64,000 bases of DNA from Azospirillum brasilense (GTDB lineage Bacteria; Pseudomonadota; Alphaproteobacteria; Azospirillales; Azospirillaceae). A model generated the notes under the pieces. It was not told the DNA's origin. It saw only the letters and a list, made by a program, of their open reading frames with translations, and ran no database searches. The position numbers and the translations under genes are program-made. Shown piece by piece: positions 33,214 to 40,898 of the stretch. The stretch lies in NCBI RefSeq assembly GCF_003349955.1, contig NZ_QLKQ01000040.1:1-64000 (forward strand), read 5' to 3'. Position 1 is the stretch's first letter. Each line of letters begins with the position of its first letter.

Positions 33214-35064
33214 TCAAACCATGTCGAGCGGGTGCAGCGGGTCGGGGTGATGCTCCGCCGGAGTCGCGGCGTGGGCGAGGGCGTAGGCGTCCATCGACGC
33301 GGCGTCGTACAGCGGCGCCCCATGATCCCCATGCGATGGAGCCGCCGCCTCCAACCCCTGGGCGACGAGATGCTGCCACACGGTGTCCTGGCCATCCGCG
33401 AGCTGGTTCACGGACTGGGCCGACGCCACGGCGCCCATCCCGTTGGCGCCCATCCCAGTAGCGGAGGGGAACCAGGACTTGTCGGCGTCGACCACCAGCG
33501 TGCCGTTCCACCACAGGCCGGCCTGCCCCTTGACCACGTCCTTCCCGTCGAGCGCGCCCTTGTCGTAGGTGACGTTCGACGCCGTGGGAGCGACGGCGTG
33601 GCCGTTGATGGTGACCTTGTTGACGAACAGCGAGCGATCCTGCCCGTTCACCACGGCGTCGTTGTCGTATTGCACCTGGACCTTGTGCGCCTGATCGGCG
33701 GTCAGGTTGGTGGCGAAGGTATAGTCCTTGGCCGCCGTGCCGGCCACGCCCTCGCCGATCTTGTGGCCATCGACCAGCAGGTTGAAGTGGGCGTTCACCC
33801 CGCCGGCCGGTGTGCCGGAGGCGTTGACCGTGATGGTCGTGTTGGCCGGCGCCGCCTGGACCGGGAAATCCTTGGCCGGGGCATCGACCACCAGCGTACC
33901 GCCCCACCACATGGACGACTGGCCCTTCACCACGTCCTTGCCGTCGAGAGCGCCCTTGTCATAGGTGACGTTGGCGGCGGTCGGGCTGTGGGCGGTGCCG
34001 TTGATGGTGACCTTGTTGACGAACAGGTTGCGGTCCTGGCCGTTCACGAAGCCGTCGTTGTCGTACTGGACCTGCACCTTGTGGGCCTGGTCGGCGGTCA
34101 GGTTGGTGGTGAAGCTGTAGTCCTTCGCCGCCGAATCCACCGTGGCCTGCCCCACCGTCTTGCCGTCCACCAGCAGCTTGAAATGGGCGTTCACCCCGCC
34201 GGCCGGGGCGCCGGAGGCGTTGACGGTGATCGTCGTGGCGCTCTGCGCCGTGGAGACCGGGGCGGACTGGGCGATCTTGGCGAGCAGGGCATCGGTGTCC
34301 AGCTCGAAATAGCCGGCGGTGCCCATCGCCTTGCCGGTGCTGCGGGCGAGATCGAGGAACTCCGACTGGGTCAGCCGGGTGCCGGTCTGCTCCACCCACG
34401 CCTGCTGCGCTTTCGCCACCGCCGCGGTGACCGCCGGAGCGGCGAAGGAGGAGCCGTTGGCCGTGTAGGTGACGCCCGAGAGGTTGGTGATCCGCACGTC
34501 GGTGCCGTCGGCGCAAACGTCGGTCAGGGACGGGCTGCGCTGCGCCCAGGACGGGAAGGCGCCGTCGCCGGTGGAAGCCGAGACGCAGATTTGGTTCACG
34601 TCGGCCGAGTAGCTGGACACGCTCTGCGACACCCCGCCGTCGCCGCTGTTGCCGGCGGCGGCCACGGTCAGCACGCGCTTGGCGGCCAGCGCCGCCAACT
34701 CGTCGGAGATCGAGGTGGTGGCCGCGGTCGTCTGCGCGCCGCCGCCCAGCGACAGGTTCACAGCCGTGATGTTGTAGGCGTCGGCGTTGGCGACAACCCA
34801 CTGCAGGGCCTTCTCGATGTTGGCCTCGCTGGCGCCGCTGCCGTCATCGGGCATGACCTTCAGCGCGATGATGCCGACGTCCGGCGCGTTCTCCAGGATT
34901 TCCGCGGTGACCAGGGCGCCGTGCGTGTTCGCGTTGGCGACCATGACGTCGTTGTCGTTTCCGTAGAAGTCATACTGATAGACCAGCCGACCCGTGTTCC
35001 AGGCGGAGGACAGGCCGCTGTCGATCACGACGACGTTGCCGGCGGAAGCGGAGCTGTTCGACAT
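33214..35064 (-). CDS. Subtilisin-like serine protease (S8) with two CBM60-like modules
   Basis: A 616-aa protein. Residues 1-265 form a peptidase S8 domain with the triad Asp15 (VVIDSG), His48 (NTHGALV) and Ser206 (NGSSFAAP), plus oxyanion Asn139 (AAGNSGDGG). Two tandem repeats of about 132 residues follow (from about 277 and 409), each with NASGxPAGGVNAHF, AHKVQVQYDND and VNGQDR, which match the Ca-dependent CBM60-type carbohydrate-binding fold. The last 45 residues are His/Ala/Asp-rich. There is no signal peptide and no propeptide before the first beta strand, unusual for a subtilase; type I secretion is possible. Specificity is unknown. Confidence 0.85.
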   Translation of the reverse strand: MSNSSASAGNVVVIDSGLSSAWNTGRLVYQYDFYGNDNDVMVANANTHGALVTAEILENAPDVGIIALKVMPDDGSGASEANIEKALQWVVANADAYNITAVNLSLGGGAQTTAATTSISDELAALAAKRVLTVAAAGNSGDGGVSQSVSSYSADVNQICVSASTGDGAFPSWAQRSPSLTDVCADGTDVRITNLSGVTYTANGSSFAAPAVTAAVAKAQQAWVEQTGTRLTQSEFLDLARSTGKAMGTAGYFELDTDALLAKIAQSAPVSTAQSATTITVNASGAPAGGVNAHFKLLVDGKTVGQATVDSAAKDYSFTTNLTADQAHKVQVQYDNDGFVNGQDRNLFVNKVTINGTAHSPTAANVTYDKGALDGKDVVKGQSSMWWGGTLVVDAPAKDFPVQAAPANTTITVNASGTPAGGVNAHFNLLVDGHKIGEGVAGTAAKDYTFATNLTADQAHKVQVQYDNDAVVNGQDRSLFVNKVTINGHAVAPTASNVTYDKGALDGKDVVKGQAGLWWNGTLVVDADKSWFPSATGMGANGMGAVASAQSVNQLADGQDTVWQHLVAQGLEAAAPSHGDHGAPLYDAASMDAYALAHAATPAEHHPDPLHPLDMV

Positions 35065-35398
35065 CTTGCCAACCTTGTTCGTTCTTGGGCGTTCGTTCTT
35101 GGGCGAACGGCGCCCGGTTACCGGACGCGCAAGGCTGGACTATGCGTGTTTTGCTGTGGCCGCCGTATGACCGCTGCGGGCGAATGCTGTGACCTGGACG
35201 GAGGATTTAGCCCTCTCCCCTCCGCTCACGCGCAAACTTCGTTTGCGCTGACGCGACAGGCGGACCTCCGGTCCGCCGAAAGCGGGGAGAGGGTGGCCCG
35301 AAGGGCCGGTGAGGGGGTCCCGCCATAGCGGTACGTTCGGCAAAAGCGCAACCCCCTCACCCTAACCCTCTCCCCGGAGGGGAGAGGGGACAGAAGCA
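35065..35398. other. Spacer between subtilase and recN
   Basis: No gene is seen. The right-hand half is filled with palindromic repeats (35211-35388). The left part (35065-35200) would hold the subtilase promoter, read leftward; a tandem CGTTCTTGGGC direct repeat occurs at about 35080-35105. Confidence 0.6.
35211..35388. repeat. GC-rich palindromic repeat cluster
   Basis: Two related elements in opposite orientation. The right one (35350-35388) is the reverse complement of 26880-26916 with two mismatches. The left one (35211-35317) starts with the same CCCTCTCCCCTCC, is interrupted by about 60 bp that contain two extra hairpins, then resumes with GCGGGGAGAGGG and ends in TGAGGGGGT. This looks like a repeat copy that has gained an internal insertion. 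Confidence 0.8.
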
Positions 35399-37069
35399 CT
35401 ATCCCCGCCCGGCGATCAGGCTGTCGGCGGCGGCGCGGGCCTCGGCGGTGACGGTGGCGCCGGACAGCATGCGGGCGATCTCCTCGCGGCGGTCGTCGCC
35501 GTCCAGTTCGACCACGCCGGTCGTCACCTGCTCGCCCTTCACCGACTTCTGCACCTTGAGGTGGATGGAGCCGCGGGCGGCAACCTGCGGGCTGTGGGTG
35601 ACCACGAGCACCTGGAGCCCGTTGCCGAGCGTCTTCAGCCGCTCGCCCACCGCGGCGGCGACGGCGCCGCCGATGCCGGTGTCCACCTCGTCGAACACCA
35701 GCGTGCCGACGGTCGAGGTCTGGGCCAGCACCACCTTCAGCGCCAGCATGAAGCGCGCCAGTTCACCGCCCGACGCAATCTTGTTCAGCGCGCCGGGGGG
35801 CGAGCCGGGGTTGGTGGCGACCTGGAAGGCGACGCGGTCCATGCCCGACGCCGTCCAATCCGATTCGTCGGCCAGCGGCTCGACCAGCGTGCGGAACTTC
35901 GCTTTTTCCAGCTTCAGCGGAGCGAGTTCCGTGGCGACGGCGGCGTCCAGGCGGCCGGCAGCCTGCTGGCGCTCCCCGCTGAGCGACTCGGCGGCCTTGC
36001 GGTAGGCATCCCGGGCGATCTCCGCCTCGCGGGCGAGGCGGGCCAGCAGATCGCCCTGATCCTCGATCAGCAGCAGCCGGTCGGCCATGTCCTTGCGCAG
36101 GGGAGCCAGCGCGTCCACGTCCACCCCGTGCTTGCGGGCGGCGGCGCGCAGGGCGAACAGCCGCTCCTCCAGCTTTTCCAGGGCCTGCGGGTCCATGTCC
36201 ACGTCGGAGGACACGGCTTGGAGACCGGCGATGGCCTCCCCCGCCTCGGTCGCGGCGCGGTCCAGGGCGGCGATGACCGGGTCGAGCTTGCCGGCGGCCT
36301 TGTCGGCGATGCGGCTCAGCGTGCGGATGGCCGAGGACAGGGCGCGCTCCACCCCGCGGTCGCCCGACAGCTCCCCATAGGCGGCGTTCAGCGCGTCGAC
36401 CAGCTTTTCCCGGTGCATCAGCACGGCGCGGGTCTCGGCGAGTTCCTCTTCCTCGCCCGGCTTGGGGGCGAGGGCATCCAGCTCGGCCACGGCGTGGCGG
36501 AGATACTCCTCCTCCGAGCGGGCGCGGGCGATCTCGGCGGCGGCGTTGGCGCGCGCGTCCTCGACCTGCCTCCACGCCCGGTGGGCGGCGGCGACCTGGG
36601 CGGCGTGGCCGGACAGACCGGCGTAGGCGTCCAGAACGCCGCGGTGGGTTTGCGGATTCAGCAGGCCGTGGGTGTCGAACTGGCCATGGACCTCGACCAG
36701 CTCCTCGCCCAGCCGCTTCAGCAGGCCGACGCCGACCGCCTGGTCGTTGACCCAGGCGCGGCTGCGTCCGTCGGCGCTGACGGTGCGGCGGACGACCAGC
36801 CGTTCCTCGGGGTCGAGCCCCTGCTCCTTGAGGATGGCGAGCGCCGGGTGGTCGCCGGACAGGTCGAACTCCGCCGTCACCGACGCCTGATCGGCGCCGT
36901 GGCGGACGAGGCCCGAATCGGCCCGCGCACCGAGCGCAAGACCCAGCGCGTCGAGCAGGATCGACTTGCCCGCACCGGTCTCGCCGGTGAGGACGCACAG
37001 GCCCTTGCGGAAGCCCAGCCCCAGCCGCTCGATCAGGACGACGTCCCGGATCGTCAGCGAGGCCAGCAT
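35399..37069 (-). CDS. recN: DNA repair protein RecN
   Basis: A 556-aa SMC-like ATPase that acts early in double-strand-break repair. Walker A is GETGAGKSILLDAL near residue 30. The middle is a long coiled coil (about 150-360) with a short hinge. The C-terminal ATPase half has the signature SGGELARFMLALK and the Walker B region TLVFDEVDTGIGG. The ATG at 37069 gives the family start MLASLTIRD. Eight bases downstream of bamD on the same strand, so bamD-recN is one operon, a common alphaproteobacterial pair. Confidence 0.95.
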   Translation of the reverse strand: MLASLTIRDVVLIERLGLGFRKGLCVLTGETGAGKSILLDALGLALGARADSGLVRHGADQASVTAEFDLSGDHPALAILKEQGLDPEERLVVRRTVSADGRSRAWVNDQAVGVGLLKRLGEELVEVHGQFDTHGLLNPQTHRGVLDAYAGLSGHAAQVAAAHRAWRQVEDARANAAAEIARARSEEEYLRHAVAELDALAPKPGEEEELAETRAVLMHREKLVDALNAAYGELSGDRGVERALSSAIRTLSRIADKAAGKLDPVIAALDRAATEAGEAIAGLQAVSSDVDMDPQALEKLEERLFALRAAARKHGVDVDALAPLRKDMADRLLLIEDQGDLLARLAREAEIARDAYRKAAESLSGERQQAAGRLDAAVATELAPLKLEKAKFRTLVEPLADESDWTASGMDRVAFQVATNPGSPPGALNKIASGGELARFMLALKVVLAQTSTVGTLVFDEVDTGIGGAVAAAVGERLKTLGNGLQVLVVTHSPQVAARGSIHLKVQKSVKGEQVTTGVVELDGDDRREEIARMLSGATVTAEARAAADSLIAGRG

Positions 37070-37077
37070 GGATCGTC

Positions 37078-37896
37078 CTAGAACAGGGAGCTCCAGGCTC
37101 TGCTGATCCAGGACTTCTCGTTTCGCTCCGGACGCACGTTGGCGTCCACCAGCAGTGCGTAGCTGTCCGTGTACCATTCGCTGCCGGGGAAGTTGTGGCC
37201 GAGCACGGCGGCGGCGGTCTTCGCCTCGTCCGTGATTCCCAGCGCCAGATAGCACTCCACCAGCCGGTGCAGCGCCTCAGGGACGTGGGAGGTGGTCTGG
37301 TAGTTTTCAATCACCGTGCGGAACCGGCCGATGGCCGCGGTGTACTGCCCCTGCTTCAGATAGAAGCGCCCGACCTCCATCTCCTTGCCGGCGAGATGGT
37401 CGTTGGTCAGGTCGATCTTGATCTTGGCGTCGCGGGCGTACTGGCTGTCCGGGAAGCGGCGCACGACCTCCGACAGCGCGTCGAGCGCCAGACGGGTCAT
37501 GCGCTGGTCGCGGCGGACGTCGGTGATCTGCTCGTAATAGGACAGCGCCCGCATGTAGTAGGCGTAGGAGACGTCGGGGCTGCCCGGATGGAGCTGGATG
37601 TAGCGGTCGAGCGCCAGGATGGCGTCGTCGTACTTCAGGTCCTGGTAATGGGCGTAGGCCGCCATGATCTGCGCCTTGCCCGCCCATTCGGAATAGGGGT
37701 GCTGGCGCTCCACCTCGTCATAGAGCTTGGCGGCCACCTTGAACCGCTCTTCCCGCATGGCGGCGTCGGCCTCTTGGTAGATCTGCTCGGCCGGACGCTC
37801 GACATACTGGTCCTCGGGTTTGGTCGAGGAGCAGGCGGTCAGGGCGGAAGCCAGGAGGAGGGCCGCAAGCGGCAGACGGGAAAAACGGCAGGGCAT
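37078..37896 (-). CDS. bamD: Outer membrane assembly lipoprotein BamD
   Basis: A 272-aa lipoprotein of the BAM complex, which inserts beta-barrel proteins into the outer membrane. The signal peptide ends in a lipobox (ASALTAC, Cys at about 22). The mature part is made of TPR-like repeats (about 40-240), with ERFKVAAKLYDEVERQHPYS as the first. The ATG at 37896 is chosen because it places the lipobox correctly; an upstream in-frame start adds 20 residues. First gene of the bamD-recN operon. Confidence 0.93.
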   Translation of the reverse strand: MPCRFSRLPLAALLLASALTACSSTKPEDQYVERPAEQIYQEADAAMREERFKVAAKLYDEVERQHPYSEWAGKAQIMAAYAHYQDLKYDDAILALDRYIQLHPGSPDVSYAYYMRALSYYEQITDVRRDQRMTRLALDALSEVVRRFPDSQYARDAKIKIDLTNDHLAGKEMEVGRFYLKQGQYTAAIGRFRTVIENYQTTSHVPEALHRLVECYLALGITDEAKTAAAVLGHNFPGSEWYTDSYALLVDANVRPERNEKSWISRAWSSLF

Positions 37897-37919
37897 GGTC
37901 GTCGCGATGCTTTCGAAGT

Positions 37920-37935
37920 TGGCCCTATATAGCAC
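37920..37935 (-). promoter_or_regulatory. Candidate -10 element of bamD-recN
   Basis: On the minus strand CGTGCTATATAGGG lies about 30 bp before the bamD ATG. A TTGCCG 19 bp upstream could be a weak -35. The same GTGCTATATA core occurs before the UvrD-type helicase gene. Confidence 0.35.
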
Positions 37936-38037
37936 GCCGGGGCGCGGGGGCGGCAAGCCGCTTCGGCGAACAAATTTCGAACCTCGCCGGCATGACGCGG
38001 ACGGACACCCGGAATGGACGGCGATCAGCCGAACTGA

Positions 38038-38775
38038 TCAGCCAAAGAGGGCGTCGATGTCGGCCTGGCTGATGTTGCCCATTTCCTGATGGTCGGCCGG
38101 GCCGTGCAGCTCCAGCGACTCGTCCATCTTGGTGACGGTGGGCGGCAGCGGCATCGCCTCGAACTCGCGCTTGTTCCAGTGGCTCATCATCGCGTCGACG
38201 CGCTCCTCGATGAAGGACAGGGCGCGGACGACCTTGGTGATGCGCTGGCCGGTCAGGTCCTGGAAGTTGCAGGCCTCGTAGATGCGGACGATCACGTCGT
38301 TCATGTCGTTGACGCGGTCGGCGTGGTAGCCCTCCGGCAGCGACGACTTCAGCTCGTGAACGACCTCCTCCAGTTCCTCGGCGCAGGCCATGATGGTGTT
38401 GGTGGCGGCCTCCGTCGCCGAGACGACGGCGTTCAGTTCCTGGGACGCCTGCACGAACTTGTCGTCGCCGGCCAGCGGGTGGCGGATCGCCGCCATCTCC
38501 ACCTTGGTGGCCTTGATGCGGCCCGAGATGTCGGCGATCTCGACCTGGATCTGGTCGATCTGCTGGGCGTCCATGGTCAGGAAGCGGTCGAGCTTCGCGC
38601 CGAGGTCGCCGATGGCGCGGATGACGTCGCTGTTGTCAACCGTGACCGGACCGGACGGCAGCGACGCCAGCGCCGGCGCCAGGGCGGAGGCGTCGTCCAC
38701 CACCGCCTGATAGGGATTGCCGGTCCGGCGGGCCTTTTGAAGCTCCGCCATGAAGGGTTTCGAGAGATTCCTCAT
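38038..38775 (-). CDS. cheZ: Chemotaxis protein CheZ, CheY-P phosphatase
   Basis: A 245-aa protein with the long helical hairpin of CheZ (about 45-200). The catalytic pair sits in FQDLTGQRI: Asp173 and Gln177, equivalent to Asp143 and Gln147 of E. coli CheZ. It ends exactly in ISQADIDALFG (235-245), in the place of the C-terminal CheY-binding peptide of CheZ. This tail also resembles the N-terminal CheY-binding peptide of FliM (LSQAEIDALL). It should bind CheY-P through the tail and speed up its dephosphorylation. Last gene of the cheY-cheZ2-cheZ group, 201 bp after cheZ2. Confidence 0.9.
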   Translation of the reverse strand: MRNLSKPFMAELQKARRTGNPYQAVVDDASALAPALASLPSGPVTVDNSDVIRAIGDLGAKLDRFLTMDAQQIDQIQVEIADISGRIKATKVEMAAIRHPLAGDDKFVQASQELNAVVSATEAATNTIMACAEELEEVVHELKSSLPEGYHADRVNDMNDVIVRIYEACNFQDLTGQRITKVVRALSFIEERVDAMMSHWNKREFEAMPLPPTVTKMDESLELHGPADHQEMGNISQADIDALFG

Positions 38776-38976
38776 GCGGGCTGCGCCTCTTTCCGAAGGG
38801 ACGTCCGGGGCATCCGCGCACGCCGGCCCGTCTGGTCAGGACTGCCCGCCAAGGCCGGCATCGACCCGGCGGGCGACGATCGTCATAGCAAACTTCAAGG
38901 TCCCAATGCGCCCGCCGTTTGGTGCGGCGGCAACTCTTCACAAATCCGACGCCGAACCGTCTTGTTGACCGTGAGG

Positions 38977-40161
38977 TCAGCCGAACAGGGCGTCGATGGC
39001 CGCCTGATCCAGCGGAGTCGGAGGCTCGTCCGCCGCGGGCGGCGGGGCGGCCGCCGGCTTGGCAGCCGGGGCCGGCTTCGGGGTGGGCTTTGCCGCCGTG
39101 GCCGGCTTCGGCACCGGCTTCTTGGCGGCAGGGGCCGGAGCCGGAGCGGGGGCCGGCGGAGCCGCGGCCGGGGCGGGAGCCGGACTGTCGAACAAGCTGT
39201 CGATGTCCGCCTGGCTGGCCTTGGCCGGAGCGGCAGGGGCCGGGCTGTCGAACAGGCTGTCGATGTCCGCCTGGCTGGCCTTGGCCGGAGCGGCCGGAGC
39301 GGGAACCGGGCTGTCGAACAGGCTGTCGATGTCGGCCTGACTCGCCTTGGCTCCGGTCTGGGCCGGGGCCGCCGGAGCGGGGGCCGGAGGCGGAGCGGGC
39401 GGCGGTTCGTGAGCCGGTGGCGGGGGCACCGCCATCGCCGGGCTGTCGAACATGCTGTCCACGTCGGCCTGGCTGACGCCGAGGCCGTCGAGCTGCGGGC
39501 CGTTCAGCAGATGGGCGTCCGGCCGGGTGTCCGTGTTGTCAGGCGCGACCTGGAGGCCGGCGAGCTTCTCGACGCCCCAGATGTTGATCATCGCGTTGAC
39601 GCGCTGCTCGATGTAGCGCAGCGCGTTGACCACCTTGCTGGTGCGCTGGCCGGTCAGGTCCTGGAACGAGCAGGCGGTGAAGATGTTGGTCACCTCCCCC
39701 TCGATCTCGGAGCACAGGCCGGGGTCGGCGCCCTCCGCCTTCAGCTTGCCCGACAGGTCCATCAGCCGTTCGGCGGCGTTCAGGATCTCGAAGGACGCGC
39801 GTTCGGTGGAGATGACGATGGCGTCCAGCTCGTTGGTCGCCGAGGTGATCTTGTCGCCGCCGGCGTCGGGCGGACGCAGGGCTGCGACCTCGCGCCGCGC
39901 CTGCTCGATGGAGGCAGCCATCTCCATCAGCTCGCGCCGCAGCACCTCGACGTGCTTGGAGGCTTCCACCACCTCGCTCTGCTGATGCCAGGAGCTGCGG
40001 AACTCCAGCAGCATCTTGCGCACCTCCTCCGCCGCTGCCCCATGGGCCCGGCGGTGGAAGCGGCGCAGGAAGGCTCGCCCCTTGGTCGTGCGGGCGATCG
40101 CTTCCTCGATCTGGTCGAACTCTTCCTCGGAAAGCTGCGGAAGCTGATCCAACCCAACCAC
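38977..40161 (-). CDS. CheZ-family phosphatase paralogue with five repeated CheY-docking-like peptides
   Basis: A 394-aa protein in three parts. Residues 1-200 are helical and contain the CheZ active-site motif SFQDLTGQRT with Asp168 and Gln172, so it should be an active CheY-P phosphatase. Residues 229-241, 273-285, 295-307 and 315-327 carry SQAD(I/V)DS(L/M)FDSP, and the protein ends in LDQAAIDALFG (384-394). The spacers are almost only Pro, Ala and Lys. The repeated peptide matches the tail of the neighbouring CheZ and the CheY-binding N-terminus of FliM. E. coli CheZ has 214 aa and one such site. Three bases separate it from cheY, so coexpression is near certain. The repeat DNA is a 60/66-bp tandem repeat. 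I infer a multivalent CheY trap; binding itself is untested. Confidence 0.85.
   Translation of the reverse strand: MVGLDQLPQLSEEEFDQIEEAIARTTKGRAFLRRFHRRAHGAAAEEVRKMLLEFRSSWHQQSEVVEASKHVEVLRRELMEMAASIEQARREVAALRPPDAGGDKITSATNELDAIVISTERASFEILNAAERLMDLSGKLKAEGADPGLCSEIEGEVTNIFTACSFQDLTGQRTSKVVNALRYIEQRVNAMINIWGVEKLAGLQVAPDNTDTRPDAHLLNGPQLDGLGVSQADVDSMFDSPAMAVPPPPAHEPPPAPPPAPAPAAPAQTGAKASQADIDSLFDSPVPAPAAPAKASQADIDSLFDSPAPAAPAKASQADIDSLFDSPAPAPAAAPPAPAPAPAPAAKKPVPKPATAAKPTPKPAPAAKPAAAPPPAADEPPTPLDQAAIDALFG
39183..39345 (-). repeat. In-frame tandem repeat within the cheZ paralogue
   Basis: Three copies of a unit of about 40 bp (core GGCTGTCGAACAGGCTGTCG) are spaced by exactly 60 and 66 bp, all in frame. 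A diverged fourth copy lies at 39440. It encodes the SQADIDSLFDSP peptides. Such repeats can gain or lose copies by slippage or recombination without breaking the frame. Confidence 0.85.
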
Positions 40162-40164
40162 TCC

Positions 40165-40530
40165 TTACCCGCCGATGACGGCCTGGATCTTCTGCTTCAG
40201 GGTATCGGCGTTGAAAGGCTTGACGATGTAGTTGTTCACACCGGCCTGCTTGGCGGCGATCACGTTCTCGGTCTTGCTCTCGGCGGTGACCATGATGAAC
40301 GGGGTCGAGGCGAGCTTGGCGTCGGCGCGGATCTCCTTGAGGAGCTGCAGGCCGGTCATCGGCTCCATGTTCCAGTCGGAAATGATGAGGCCGAACTTGC
40401 TCTCGCGCAGCTTCTGCAGGGCCGAGACGCCGTCGCCGGCCTCGTCGATGTCCGTGTAGCCGATCTGGGTCAGGAGGTTCCGCACGATGCGCCGCATGGT
40501 GGCGTAGTCATCGACGACAAGGATCTTCAT
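40165..40530 (-). CDS. cheY: Chemotaxis response regulator CheY
   Basis: A 121-aa single-domain receiver. The acidic pocket is VVDDYATMRR (Asp7, Asp8), the phosphoacceptor Asp is in LIISDWNMEPMTG (about 52), the switch Thr in VTAES and the conserved Lys in NYIVKPF. The WNMP-type loop and spacing are typical of CheY that binds the flagellar switch. First gene of a three-gene unit with two CheZ-type phosphatases and no CheA or receptor gene beside it, so it is a stand-alone module that must be fed by kinases encoded elsewhere. Confidence 0.94.
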   Translation of the reverse strand: MKILVVDDYATMRRIVRNLLTQIGYTDIDEAGDGVSALQKLRESKFGLIISDWNMEPMTGLQLLKEIRADAKLASTPFIMVTAESKTENVIAAKQAGVNNYIVKPFNADTLKQKIQAVIGG

Positions 40531-40898
40531 CTACGCGTCTCCGCATTCTTCCGTTGCTAGGCCCCGGCCCGGCGTTCAGCCCGCCCGGCGCTGCATGGCG
40601 TGCGCCGGGGTCGGTCTGGTCCGACTGTGATGCCTTAAGTCTGCCGAAAAGTCATCCCTCACGGCCACAGTGACGTACGCCCGTAAATATCGGGTTACCA
40701 AGACCGCCGAATTTCGGCCGCTCCCCGAGGCGATGAGGCATCGCTTGAAGGCACGGACGCGCGTCCGGCGGCGGTCCGAACGGACATACCCCTGCGTCGG
40801 GTGGGGACCTTGCCAGATTTCACAGGCGAACGCACGGGCTGATTCTCGCGCGACACGCCTTCCACCCGCCGGCAATGCTCCATCCCGGACCATGTCCC
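40531..40898. other. Spacer between cheY and the aminopeptidase gene
   Basis: No gene is evident; a possible 79-residue reading frame on the + strand has Arg-rich, non-protein-like composition. The part next to cheY should hold its promoter; the AT-richer stretch around 40633-40695 is the best place, but no convincing -35/-10 pair is visible. Confidence 0.5.

Noticed and set aside
39183..39345. Regularly spaced repeats that could suggest a CRISPR array
   Set aside because: Repeats are in frame within a coding sequence, spacers are Pro/Ala codons, and no cas genes are near.
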